A DNA stretch of 64,000 nucleotides from Sphingobium sp. Z007 (GTDB lineage: Bacteria > Pseudomonadota > Alphaproteobacteria > Sphingomonadales > Sphingomonadaceae): positions 2,418,001 through 2,482,000 of the forward strand of contig NZ_FBXK01000005.1 in assembly GCF_900013425.1 (NCBI RefSeq), in the 5' to 3' direction. Below, in pieces: positions 8,600 through 16,836 of this stretch. The notes under the pieces are model-generated. The model did not search any database. It saw nothing but the letters and a program-made list of their open reading frames with translations, and was not told the origin of the DNA. The translations under genes and the position numbers were made by a program. How positions within the stretch are numbered: the first letter of the stretch is position 1; the number at the start of each line of letters is the position of its first letter.

Positions 8600-10204
8600 A
8601 TGAGTGCGACTGCTGCTATCGACCAGCCGGGTGCGCGCCCGGACCTGGATAAGGGGTTGGGCGTGGCTGGGAAGGTCGGCTTCGGCGCCGCGATCGTCGC
8701 TGCGATCCTTTATGTGGCCTACAGCGTCTATGCCGACGCCAGCGCTGTCGGTGTCAGTACTACGGCTTACCTCCCGTTCATCCTGCTGTTCATCGCCCTG
8801 CTGATCGCGCTCGGCTTTGAGTTTGTGAACGGTTTTCACGATACTGCAAATGCGGTCGCAACCGTCATTTATACCAATGCGATGCCCGCCAATGTCGCGG
8901 TCGTGTGGTCGGGCTTCTTTAACTTTTTAGGCGTGCTGCTGTCCACCGGCGCGGTCGCCTTTGGCATCGTGTCGCTGCTGCCGGTCGAACTGATCCTGCA
9001 GGTCGGATCGAACGCCGGTTTCGCCATGGTGTTTGCGTTGCTGATCGCAGCGATCATGTGGAACCTGGCGACCTGGTGGCTGGGCATTCCATCATCCAGT
9101 TCGCATACGCTGATCGGTTCGATCATCGGCGTCGGCGTCGCCAATGCGATGATGCATGGCAAGAGCGGGACGTCCGGGGTCGACTGGAGCAAGGCGACCG
9201 AGATCGGGCAGGCACTGATGATATCGCCACTGATCGGCTTCGGCGTTGCGGCGCTACTGTTCCTCGCCATGAAGCTGCTAATCCGCAATCAGGCGCTGTA
9301 TCAGGAACCCAAGAACGGCGTTCCGCCGCCCTTGTGGATCCGCAGCCTTTTGATCTTCACCTGCACCGGCGTCAGCTTCGCCCATGGGTCGAATGACGGG
9401 CAGAAGGGCATGGGTCTCATCATGCTTATCCTCATCGGCACCGTACCGACCGCTTATGCGCTGAACCGTGCCGTGCCGGAAAAATATACCGCCGAATTCC
9501 ATGTCAACTCGGTCGCCGCGACCGGCGCGCTCGGCACAGGTGCGGTGACCGGCGAAAGCCCCGTGGTCGCCCGCCAGAAGGTCACGACCTATATCGCCGA
9601 CAAGCGCTTCACGCCGGAGACTCTGCCTGCGCTGGCCGTAATCATCGCCGATGTCGATCGCCAGGTCGGCGAATATGGATCGCTGGCCAAGGTGCCGGCT
9701 GCCGCCGTCAGCAACATGCGCAACGACATGTATCTGGCGTCCGAAGCGATCAAACGGCTGGGCAAGGAAAAATCGGCCGGCTTGTCGGAAGCGAAGATGG
9801 GGACGCTGACCACCTACAAGAAATCGCTCGATGCCGGCACCCGCTTCATCCCGACCTGGGTGAAGATCGCGGTCGCCTTCGCGCTGGGGCTGGGCACGAT
9901 GGTCGGCTGGAAGCGGATCGTCGTCACGGTCGGCGAGAAGATCGGTAAGACGCATCTCACCTATGCGCAGGGCGCGTCGGCCGAACTGGTGGCGATGGCG
10001 ACGATATTCGGCGCGGATCATCTTGGGCTGCCGGTGTCGACGACCCATGTGCTGTCGTCCGGCGTCGCGGGGACGATGGCGGCCAATGGATCCGGGCTCC
10101 AGATGAGCACGATCCGCAACATGCTGATGGCCTGGGTGCTGACCCTGCCGGTATCGATCCTGCTGGCGGGCGGGCTGTACATGCTCTTCTCGCAAATCTT
10201 CTGA
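8600..10204 (+). CDS. pit: Inorganic phosphate transporter, Pit family
   Basis: A 534-residue integral membrane protein of the Pit family, which takes up metal-phosphate with protons. Both family signatures are present: the N-terminal GFHDTANAVATVIYTNAMPA and, in the second half, FAHGSNDGQKGMG, with VSTTHVLSSGVAGTMAANG near the C-terminus. A hydrophilic loop of about 150 residues divides two hydrophobic halves, as in the family. The ATG at 8600 follows AAGGGGCG. A CorA/ZntB-type transporter gene lies 52 bases downstream on the same strand, so metal and phosphate uptake may be co-expressed. No clear Pho box was found upstream. Confidence 0.95.
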   Translation: MSATAAIDQPGARPDLDKGLGVAGKVGFGAAIVAAILYVAYSVYADASAVGVSTTAYLPFILLFIALLIALGFEFVNGFHDTANAVATVIYTNAMPANVAVVWSGFFNFLGVLLSTGAVAFGIVSLLPVELILQVGSNAGFAMVFALLIAAIMWNLATWWLGIPSSSSHTLIGSIIGVGVANAMMHGKSGTSGVDWSKATEIGQALMISPLIGFGVAALLFLAMKLLIRNQALYQEPKNGVPPPLWIRSLLIFTCTGVSFAHGSNDGQKGMGLIMLILIGTVPTAYALNRAVPEKYTAEFHVNSVAATGALGTGAVTGESPVVARQKVTTYIADKRFTPETLPALAVIIADVDRQVGEYGSLAKVPAAAVSNMRNDMYLASEAIKRLGKEKSAGLSEAKMGTLTTYKKSLDAGTRFIPTWVKIAVAFALGLGTMVGWKRIVVTVGEKIGKTHLTYAQGASAELVAMATIFGADHLGLPVSTTHVLSSGVAGTMAANGSGLQMSTIRNMLMAWVLTLPVSILLAGGLYMLFSQIF

Positions 10205-10256
10205 CCGCGGGAACCAGCATATAGCCGCGCCCAAAGAACCGATTTTCCAGGTTCCC

Positions 10257-11231
10257 ATGCCCCTGTCGGGCATGGGGCCCGGGCTCATTTGGGGCTTGGA
10301 CTTTACGGCGCAGGGATCGTCCCCGGTCGAGCTTTGCGACAGCCCGCCGGCCGGATCGTTCCGCTGGCTGCACCTTAACCTGGCTGACCACGGCACGCGG
10401 CTCTGGATTGAAAAGCGCGATGCGCTGCCGATCGCCGTGCGCGAGTTGCTGCTGTCAGTCGACACCCACCAGCGCGCGCTCGTCGATCGCGACACGGTGG
10501 GATGTGTGCTGCATGATTTTGAGCGGGATTTCGACGTAGCCGATACGGCGCGGGTCGGCGTGTTGCGGATCGCCCTGACGCCGGGACTGATGCTGACCAC
10601 AAGGCTGCATCCGCTGCGATCGGCGGACATCGCGCGGCAGCGGCTGGAGCGTGGCGCAGCGGATATCGGGGCGGCGCAGGCGCTGGAATTACTGGTCGGC
10701 GCGATCACCGATAATATCGCCGAGATCAGCCGGACGCTGAGCGCCGATGTGCAACGTGCGGAAGATGCTTTTCTGGATGGGCATCATCCGCCAACGGCGC
10801 GCGACCTGATCGGCATCAGGCGACGACTGGCGCAGTTACACCGCTTGCTGGCGGGCATGCGCAGTGTATTCCTGCGGCTGGAGCAGGACGAGGATCTGGC
10901 CGACGCGCTGTTGCCAACGGTGGAAAAGCTGGTTCAGCGGCTGCAATCGCTGGATGCGGACATATTGGGCGTTCAGGGGCAGTTGCGGCTGTTGCGCGAG
11001 GAACTGGATATCCAGGAAGCGCAGCGGACCAACCAGAATCTCTATATCCTGTCGATGATCACCGCGCTGATGCTGCCAGCGACACTGGTCACTGGCATAT
11101 TCGGGATGAACACCGGCGGGCTGCCTTTTGCAAATGGCCCATGGGGCACGCTGCACGCGACGATCCTGGCGAGCGGAGCGGCGGCGGCGACCTATGCGCT
11201 ACTGCGATGGATGGGGTTTATGCGGCGCTAG
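10257..11231 (+). CDS. zntB: CorA/ZntB-family divalent metal transporter
   Basis: A 324-residue member of the CorA superfamily. It has a large cytoplasmic N-terminal domain, a long coiled helix (about residues 190-265), and two C-terminal membrane helices joined by the pore signature GMN within VTGIFGMNTGGLPF. GMNTGG is closer to zinc transporters of the ZntB type than to magnesium CorA (GMN followed by acidic residues), so zinc or another divalent cation is likely. The gene follows pit by 52 bases on the same strand. The symbol is by family and not certain. Confidence 0.87.
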   Translation: MPLSGMGPGLIWGLDFTAQGSSPVELCDSPPAGSFRWLHLNLADHGTRLWIEKRDALPIAVRELLLSVDTHQRALVDRDTVGCVLHDFERDFDVADTARVGVLRIALTPGLMLTTRLHPLRSADIARQRLERGAADIGAAQALELLVGAITDNIAEISRTLSADVQRAEDAFLDGHHPPTARDLIGIRRRLAQLHRLLAGMRSVFLRLEQDEDLADALLPTVEKLVQRLQSLDADILGVQGQLRLLREELDIQEAQRTNQNLYILSMITALMLPATLVTGIFGMNTGGLPFANGPWGTLHATILASGAAAATYALLRWMGFMRR

Positions 11232-11455
11232 GGCTTACCACAGAAATGGGGTCATACAGGCTTAAATGCGCACATTTCCAGTCAGTTTCGACATTCAATT
11301 GCTAGACTGCGATCCTATCGGAAAGCGTGCTTATTGGACTGACAATGTGAAAGAGCCGGAGGCTTGTCGCATCAACGGCCGGCAATAGGACAGCGGAGAT
11401 ACGGCCTCTGGACGGCCGATGATCCATTGCCTCCACTCTCGCGCCTCAGTGCCCG

Positions 11456-12367
11456 TCAGAAGCGATCCGGCACATGCATCTCTGCCGGCACGGGGTTGCG
11501 GATATAGTCGTCGTGGCGTTCGCGGTCGGGCAACGTGACCAGGGGTTTGGGCACATCTTCATAGGGAATCTGGTCGAGCAGATGGGCGATGCAGTTGAGG
11601 CGGGCGCGTTTCTTATCGACGGCTTCGACCACCCACCAGGGCGCTTCGGGGATGTGGGTGCGTTCCAGCATCGCTTCCTTGGCGCGGGTATAATCCTCCC
11701 ACCGGCGACGCGATTCTACATCCATCGGCGATAGCTTCCATTGCTTAAGCGGGTCGTGGATGCGCATGTTGAAGCGGAATTGCTGTTCCTCATCTGTGAT
11801 GGAGAACCAATATTTGAGCAGGATGATACCCGAACGCACCAGCATCCGCTCAAATTCCGGCACGGAACGGAAAAATTCCTCTACATCCTGTTCGGTGCAG
11901 AAGCCCATGACCCGCTCCACCCCGGCGCGATTGTACCAGCTGCGGTCGAACAGGACCATCTCGCCCGCCGCGGGCAGATGCGCGGTGTAGCGCTGGAAAT
12001 ACCATTGGCTGCGTTCGCGTTCATTGGGGGCAGGGAGGGCGGCGACGCGGCAGACACGCGGGTTGAGCCGCTGGGTGATGCGCTTGATCGCGCCCCCCTT
12101 ACCGGCGGAATCGCGACCTTCGAATATCACCACGACCTTGAGCCCGTTGTGCTGGACCCAATCCTGCAGACGGACGAGTTCGTGCTGGAGCCGGAACAAT
12201 TCGCGGAAATAGGTGCGGCGCTCCAGCTGCTCGCGATCAGGATGGTCGGTGAGGTCGGCCAGCATGTCTTCCAGGCGGCTCTCGTCTATCTCCATCTCCA
12301 GTTCCTCGTCGAAACTGTCGGCGATTTCCTGCTTGATACGGTCCATGTCGAAAGGAGGAGAATTCAT
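11456..12367 (-). CDS. ppk2: Polyphosphate kinase 2
   Basis: A 303-residue PPK2-family kinase that transfers phosphate between polyphosphate and nucleotides. The Walker A motif GRDSAGKG is at about residues 84-91 and the Walker B/lid region reads LFDRSWYNRAGVERVMGF. Single-domain size and the acidic N-terminal extension match class I enzymes. The ATG at 12367 (MNSPPFD) is preferred; an in-frame TTG at 12400 would add 11 unconserved residues. It stands alone and faces away from the export operon that starts at 13056. Nearby Pit suggests a phosphate-storage theme. Confidence 0.93.
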   Translation of the reverse strand: MNSPPFDMDRIKQEIADSFDEELEMEIDESRLEDMLADLTDHPDREQLERRTYFRELFRLQHELVRLQDWVQHNGLKVVVIFEGRDSAGKGGAIKRITQRLNPRVCRVAALPAPNERERSQWYFQRYTAHLPAAGEMVLFDRSWYNRAGVERVMGFCTEQDVEEFFRSVPEFERMLVRSGIILLKYWFSITDEEQQFRFNMRIHDPLKQWKLSPMDVESRRRWEDYTRAKEAMLERTHIPEAPWWVVEAVDKKRARLNCIAHLLDQIPYEDVPKPLVTLPDRERHDDYIRNPVPAEMHVPDRF

Positions 12368-12728
12368 GGGTGAGGCGCCTCGCCGTAATTGAAGCGTCAA
12401 AGATGACAGCGCCGGGTGACATTATGTTGACGCCGGTCGCACCATTCGCCTGTGCGGGTGGGCGCGGTCAAAATCTGTAAGGGGGCGTGCTGTAACGGCG
12501 TTCATGCAAGCCACCAGCTATATCGGTGCCGTCAGGGATGGAAGCGACCTGTGGTACACGGGCCGGACATGCAATTCGGCGACTGCGTATCTGGGCGGGA
12601 CCGCCTACGGCCGCTCCCAAATAGGCCATCGGGAGGCGCCGCGTTTCCCTGCGACCGAATGAGCCAACATGATACGCAATTTCTAGTTAGCCGTATGATT
12701 TCGCACATGCAACAGGTTGAAAGGTGAA

Positions 12729-12770
12729 TTTTGTGACACTTTAGTGGTCGGCAGGCGGTCTTTTTGTGAC
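12729..12770. repeat. Direct repeat TTTTGTGAC, possible regulator site
   Basis: TTTTGTGAC occurs at 12729-12737 and 12762-12770. The 33-base offset is about three helical turns. TGTGA is the half-site of CRP/FNR-type regulators, but no matching opposite half (TCACA) was seen. The regulator is unknown. Confidence 0.35.
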
Positions 12771-12854
12771 GGCAATGGGCTGCCCTTCGCATCCATGGAT
12801 TGACCAATATACGGTCAGGGATGGATCGCCGCGATCGTTATTTGCAAATCATCT

Positions 12855-12871
12855 AACTATTTATAATAGTT
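12855..12871. repeat. Palindrome AACTATT-TAT-AATAGTT
   Basis: Two perfect 7-base arms separated by three bases in the most AT-rich part of the leader. It could be an operator or overlap a -10 element (TATAAT lies within it at 12862-12867). Confidence 0.4.
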
Positions 12872-12941
12872 TATGTTTATGGCCTAATCAGGCCTTCGAT
12901 TTGGCCATCTCCTTTGGCCAGTCGTCTACCCTGCACTCCGT

Positions 12942-12978
12942 CTGACAAGCATGGAAATCTACCAATATTACTTGTCAG
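12942..12978. repeat. Inverted repeat CTGACAAG / CTTGTCAG
   Basis: A perfect 8-base inverted repeat (12942-12949 and 12971-12978) with a 21-base spacer, about 78 bases before the TonB receptor start. Arm spacing of near three helical turns suits a dimeric repressor or activator. Confidence 0.4.
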
Positions 12979-13055
12979 GCAAATCGCATAAAACTGTAAT
13001 CGGGCCGTCTTTCAATCCCCCTATCTGACGGCAAATTCATCGGGGGAATTCGCAC

Positions 13056-15572
13056 ATGCAATATACACGCAAACAGGCTCCTATGTGGGCGCTGCTATCA
13101 TCGCTCAGCGCCATGGCCTGGTCTCTTCCGGCCATGGCTGGGGGGCAGGATGCGGGCCAGACTGCCGCCCCGGCCGCCGAGGTGGAAGGGGCGCAGTCGG
13201 ACATCATTGTGACGGGATCTGCGCGCAGCCAACGCCGGTTCGATGTGTCCTATGCGGTCAATTCGCTGAGCCAGGACGACGTGCTCAAGATCGCGCCGAA
13301 GAGTTTCGCGGATCTGCTGAGCACCGTGCCCGGTATCCAGGTCGAGGCAACCGGCGGCGAAGTCCAGAACATTACCCGCGTGCGCGGCATTCCGACAGAT
13401 CGTGGCTATCTGATCTTCCAGCAGGACGGCCTGCCGCTCTATCACGAGATCGACGGCGTGTTCTTCAATTCGGGCGAGGGCATGAACCGCTACGACCTCA
13501 TGACCGAGCGGGTCGAGATCGTGCGTGGCGGTCCGGCGCCCATCTATGCCAGCAGCGCGGCTGCCATCGCTAACAACATCACCGTGTCCGGCGGCCCCGA
13601 GGCGCGCGGCAAGGCGCAGATCACTTTGGGCGACACCGGCCTGTACCGGCTGGACGCGATGCAGTCAGGGCCGATCGGCGAAAACACCTATTACGCCATC
13701 GGCGGCTTCCTGCGCCAGCATGACGGCTATCGCGACAGCGGCTTTCCCAGCGACAAGGGCGGGCAAATCCGCGCGAACCTGAAGCACGACCTGGGCAATG
13801 GTTTCGTCAAGGTGTCGATGCAATATACCAATGACCACAACCTGTTCTACCTGCCGATCCCGGTTGCCGATCCGCGCAATCCATCGGTCTCTCTGGACCC
13901 GTATATCGATTATCACACCGGCACGATGAATTCCCCGTCGTTGCGCAACGTCAACATAAAGTATCGCGACGGCGCGGGCGTGGTGCAGGGGTTGAACCGC
14001 GATCTGGCCGATGGCCGTCACATGCGCTTTTTCAACGTCGGCCTGCAATATGAGGGCAATTTCAACGACTGGCTGGTGTCGGCCAAGGGTGGTTTCACCA
14101 AGGGCAAGAGCAGCTTCGACGCTTTTTATTCGACCACCAATCCGGTCGACGGCAACGTCTTTGCAGCCAATAATCTCGCCGCCGCGCGCACTGCCTTCGG
14201 TGCCGATGTGGCGCGCCTTGGATATGCGCTGGCCGGCACCAACAGGGCAACGCCTTACGATCCCTACGCCGCATCGGGGTTGGTCATGTCGGGCCAGTAT
14301 CGCGCCGTTGAATCGAAATTCTATTCGGGGCAGGCCGATGTCAGCGTCACGCGCAAGTTCGAGACGGGATTTGGTACGCATGACGTGCGCGCGGGCATCT
14401 ATGGCTCGGCTTATGGCAACACATCCTTCATCGCCTATCAGGACATGCTGATCGAAGTGCAGAGCCAGCCGCGCACGCTCGATCTGGTCGCCTATTCGGC
14501 GACGGGCGCGGTGCTCGGATCGGTCACCCAGAATGGCGTGCTGCGCTATACCACGACGCTGAACCAGGGCGAAGCGGACGCAAAGATGATCGCCATCTAT
14601 GCCAATGATACCTGGGAAGTCACCGATGGGCTGAAGATCGACGGCGGCATCCGCAAGGAATGGTATGATTATGAGGGTTTCGCGCTGGTTTCGGCCAGCG
14701 CCAATCTGGGCGATCCGACGACGCTGGCCGACAATGCCACCCGCGCCTTCACCGGAGCGATCGTTTCGAGCACGCTCAAGCCGTCGTCGACAAACTGGAC
14801 GGTCGGCGCCAATTACGACTTCAACGGCAATCTGGGTGCCTATGCCCGCGTTTCGAACTTGGAAGTGCCGCCGCAGATGGGCGTCGTGAGCAGCATCGCG
14901 CCGACCATCCTCAAGACCAAAGCGCGGCAATATGAGCTGGGCGTCAAGGCCAGCTATGGCCCTGCCTATCTTTACGTCACCGGCTTTTACACCAAGTTCG
15001 ACCCGTTCAACGCATCCTTTATCGCGTTCAATCCGGCCACCGGCCGCAACGATCAATCCGTGCCGTTCATCGGCGAGGCGATCGCCAAGGGTGTCGAGAT
15101 TGACGGGCGGATCAAGCCGCTGCGCTGGTTCGAACTGGCCGGTTCCGTCACCTGGGCTGATCCGCAATATCGCAACTTGGAAAACTCGTCGGGTGCCGAT
15201 CCGGCCGCGGTGAACGGTAACCAGATCATCCGCGAGCCCAAATTCTTCGGCAACGTCCGTCCTTCCGTTCGCTTTCCGATCGGGGGCACCGAAATCGAGG
15301 TTGCTGGCCGCTACGAATGGGTCGGTCGACGCTATGTCGATCTGTTCAACCTGACCGCGCTGCCCGCCTATCAGACGATCGGGGCGAGTGCGTCGGTCAC
15401 CTATGGCGACTGGCGCTTCCAGGTGGTCGGGGACAATCTGTCCAACGCCAAGGGATTGACCGAGGGCAACCCGCGCACTGACCAGCTTGGCGGGCAGGGC
15501 GCGAGCGACGCCATCTACGGCCGCCCGCTGTTCGGCCGCAACTTCCGCTTCATCCTCAGCCGGAGCTGGTAA
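13056..15572 (+). CDS. TonB-dependent outer-membrane receptor
   Basis: An 838-residue receptor. It has a signal peptide (cleavage after about residue 28, AMAGG), a linker, then a plug domain (about 45-175) with typical motifs: VPGIQVEATGGEVQNITRVR and DLMTERVEIVRGGPAPIYAS. A 22-strand-type barrel follows, ending in FRFILSRSW. No N-terminal signalling extension is present, so it is not of the FecA type. It is the first gene of an operon with a YdcF-like protein, a GH92 mannosidase and a phosphoinositide-specific phospholipase C, and so probably imports a product of those enzymes. Confidence 0.93.
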   Translation: MQYTRKQAPMWALLSSLSAMAWSLPAMAGGQDAGQTAAPAAEVEGAQSDIIVTGSARSQRRFDVSYAVNSLSQDDVLKIAPKSFADLLSTVPGIQVEATGGEVQNITRVRGIPTDRGYLIFQQDGLPLYHEIDGVFFNSGEGMNRYDLMTERVEIVRGGPAPIYASSAAAIANNITVSGGPEARGKAQITLGDTGLYRLDAMQSGPIGENTYYAIGGFLRQHDGYRDSGFPSDKGGQIRANLKHDLGNGFVKVSMQYTNDHNLFYLPIPVADPRNPSVSLDPYIDYHTGTMNSPSLRNVNIKYRDGAGVVQGLNRDLADGRHMRFFNVGLQYEGNFNDWLVSAKGGFTKGKSSFDAFYSTTNPVDGNVFAANNLAAARTAFGADVARLGYALAGTNRATPYDPYAASGLVMSGQYRAVESKFYSGQADVSVTRKFETGFGTHDVRAGIYGSAYGNTSFIAYQDMLIEVQSQPRTLDLVAYSATGAVLGSVTQNGVLRYTTTLNQGEADAKMIAIYANDTWEVTDGLKIDGGIRKEWYDYEGFALVSASANLGDPTTLADNATRAFTGAIVSSTLKPSSTNWTVGANYDFNGNLGAYARVSNLEVPPQMGVVSSIAPTILKTKARQYELGVKASYGPAYLYVTGFYTKFDPFNASFIAFNPATGRNDQSVPFIGEAIAKGVEIDGRIKPLRWFELAGSVTWADPQYRNLENSSGADPAAVNGNQIIREPKFFGNVRPSVRFPIGGTEIEVAGRYEWVGRRYVDLFNLTALPAYQTIGASASVTYGDWRFQVVGDNLSNAKGLTEGNPRTDQLGGQGASDAIYGRPLFGRNFRFILSRSW

Positions 15573-15579
15573 TGTGCCG

Positions 15580-16836
15580 ATGATGCGCGTCGCAGCCATT
15601 ACTGCCTGTTGTGCCGCTGGTCTGTGCCTGATGCCAGGGGCAGCGGCGGCGCAGGAGCCGGCAGGGTATCAATCGCCCTTTGCCGACACGTTGCCGACGC
15701 GCATCTTTCCGCTGTTCGCAATGATGCGGACAGCGGAAGGTTGGGCGCAGGCGTTGCGCGACGATAATGCCCTGCAAAGCCTTGTCGCTGATCGTGCGGC
15801 GCGGATACCGCAGGCGACGTGTATGCCTTCGCCACAATGCCTGGCCGATGCCTGGATCTGGACCGATGCGGACATCGCGCTGGTCGATGCGCGGCTGCGG
15901 GCGATCATGAGCAATGCAAGGCTTGCCAAGTCCCTGGTGACGCGGCAGATGCGCCCGTCGGGCCGTTTCGCGGCGCACGCTGCGCTGTCCGATGCGGACC
16001 TTGTCGCGACGGCATGGCGCGACAGCGCGGCAGCGGTAAACCGCGTCATCGCCGTCTATGCCAAGGGCTTGCCACCGCGTTATCCCGTGATCGATTCGAT
16101 CATTTTCGATGCCGCCGCGCCGCAGATGGCCGATGTGCTGGGCGCGCATGGCACCGCGACCGCCGGTCAGGCAAAGGCCGACGATCTCTTCTTCGACCCG
16201 GCCCTGCGCTATGCGACCGGGCTGATGCAGATGAACGAGCGGATCGACGCAGGCAACTTCCGGCCCCTGCTCGGCGGGGACAATGCCGACGCGATCCGGT
16301 CGGTGTCCGCGATGAAGTGGCGCGGCAAGCCTTATACGGCGCTGCTTGTCTTTGGTCATGGGCCTGAGGACGCGCAGTCGCGCACCGGGGTCATGGGTCA
16401 TATCCGCCTGGGCATAGCCGCCGACCTTTACACGCGCGGCCTCGCCCCGTTCATCATCGTGTCCGGCGGCAATGTTCACCCCAACCGCACGCCGTTCAAC
16501 GAAGCGGTCGAGATGAAGCGCCTGCTGGTGACCCAATATGGCATCCCCGCCGACCATATCCTGATGGAGCCGCATGCGCGCCATACCACCACCAATCTGC
16601 GCAATTGCGCCCGGCTGTTGCTGGCCGCCGCGTTTCCCACCGACCGCCCGGCGCTGATCGTGTCCGATCACCGCACGATCCAATATATTGGCGGCGATGA
16701 ACTTGCGCAGCGCAACCTGCGCGAGATGGGGATACAGCCTGGCCGCGTTGCGGCTGGTCCCGATCGTTTCACCCTGGCGTTCACACCCGATCCGGTCGCC
16801 TTCCACGCCGAACCTGCCGATCCGCTCGATCCATGA
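15580..16836 (+). CDS. Exported YdcF/SanA-like (DUF218) protein
   Basis: About 418 residues with a signal peptide (cleavage near GAAAAQ) and a C-terminal DUF218 domain. Its signature is seen in LGIAADLYTRGLAPFIIVSG, EAVEMKRLLVTQYGIPADHI, and HARHTTTNLRNCARLL, followed by LIVSDHRTIQ. The N-terminal 220 residues are an added helical domain. Start is ATG 15580 (or ATG 15583), eight bases after the TonB receptor stop, so translation is coupled. DUF218 proteins act in envelope or sugar-phosphate metabolism but the chemistry is not established. The stop overlaps the GH92 start by four bases. Confidence 0.82.
   Translation: MMRVAAITACCAAGLCLMPGAAAAQEPAGYQSPFADTLPTRIFPLFAMMRTAEGWAQALRDDNALQSLVADRAARIPQATCMPSPQCLADAWIWTDADIALVDARLRAIMSNARLAKSLVTRQMRPSGRFAAHAALSDADLVATAWRDSAAAVNRVIAVYAKGLPPRYPVIDSIIFDAAAPQMADVLGAHGTATAGQAKADDLFFDPALRYATGLMQMNERIDAGNFRPLLGGDNADAIRSVSAMKWRGKPYTALLVFGHGPEDAQSRTGVMGHIRLGIAADLYTRGLAPFIIVSGGNVHPNRTPFNEAVEMKRLLVTQYGIPADHILMEPHARHTTTNLRNCARLLLAAAFPTDRPALIVSDHRTIQYIGGDELAQRNLREMGIQPGRVAAGPDRFTLAFTPDPVAFHAEPADPLDP

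Larger units (their letters stand above)
12368..13055. promoter_or_regulatory. Repeat-rich leader upstream of the TonB/GH92/PI-PLC operon
   Basis: About 690 bases without a convincing gene between ppk2 and the TonB receptor. AT content rises sharply from about 12820 to 12900. It holds a direct repeat (TTTTGTGAC at 12729 and 12762), a short palindrome (12855-12871) and an inverted repeat (12942-12978), each listed separately. This is the obvious place for the operon promoter and regulator sites. Confidence 0.5.

Noticed and set aside
9278..10708. 476-codon minus-strand frame across the pit and zntB-like genes
   Set aside because: It spans two well-supported plus-strand genes and has no recognisable protein character.
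12452..12727. 91-codon plus-strand frame in the TonB operon leader
   Set aside because: Cys/Arg/Gly-rich with no ribosome site; reads as noncoding leader.
13665..15599. 644-codon open frame on the minus strand opposite the TonB receptor gene
   Set aside because: Antisense shadow of a GC-rich gene; no domain, Arg/Ala/Gly-rich, and the plus strand encodes a complete receptor.
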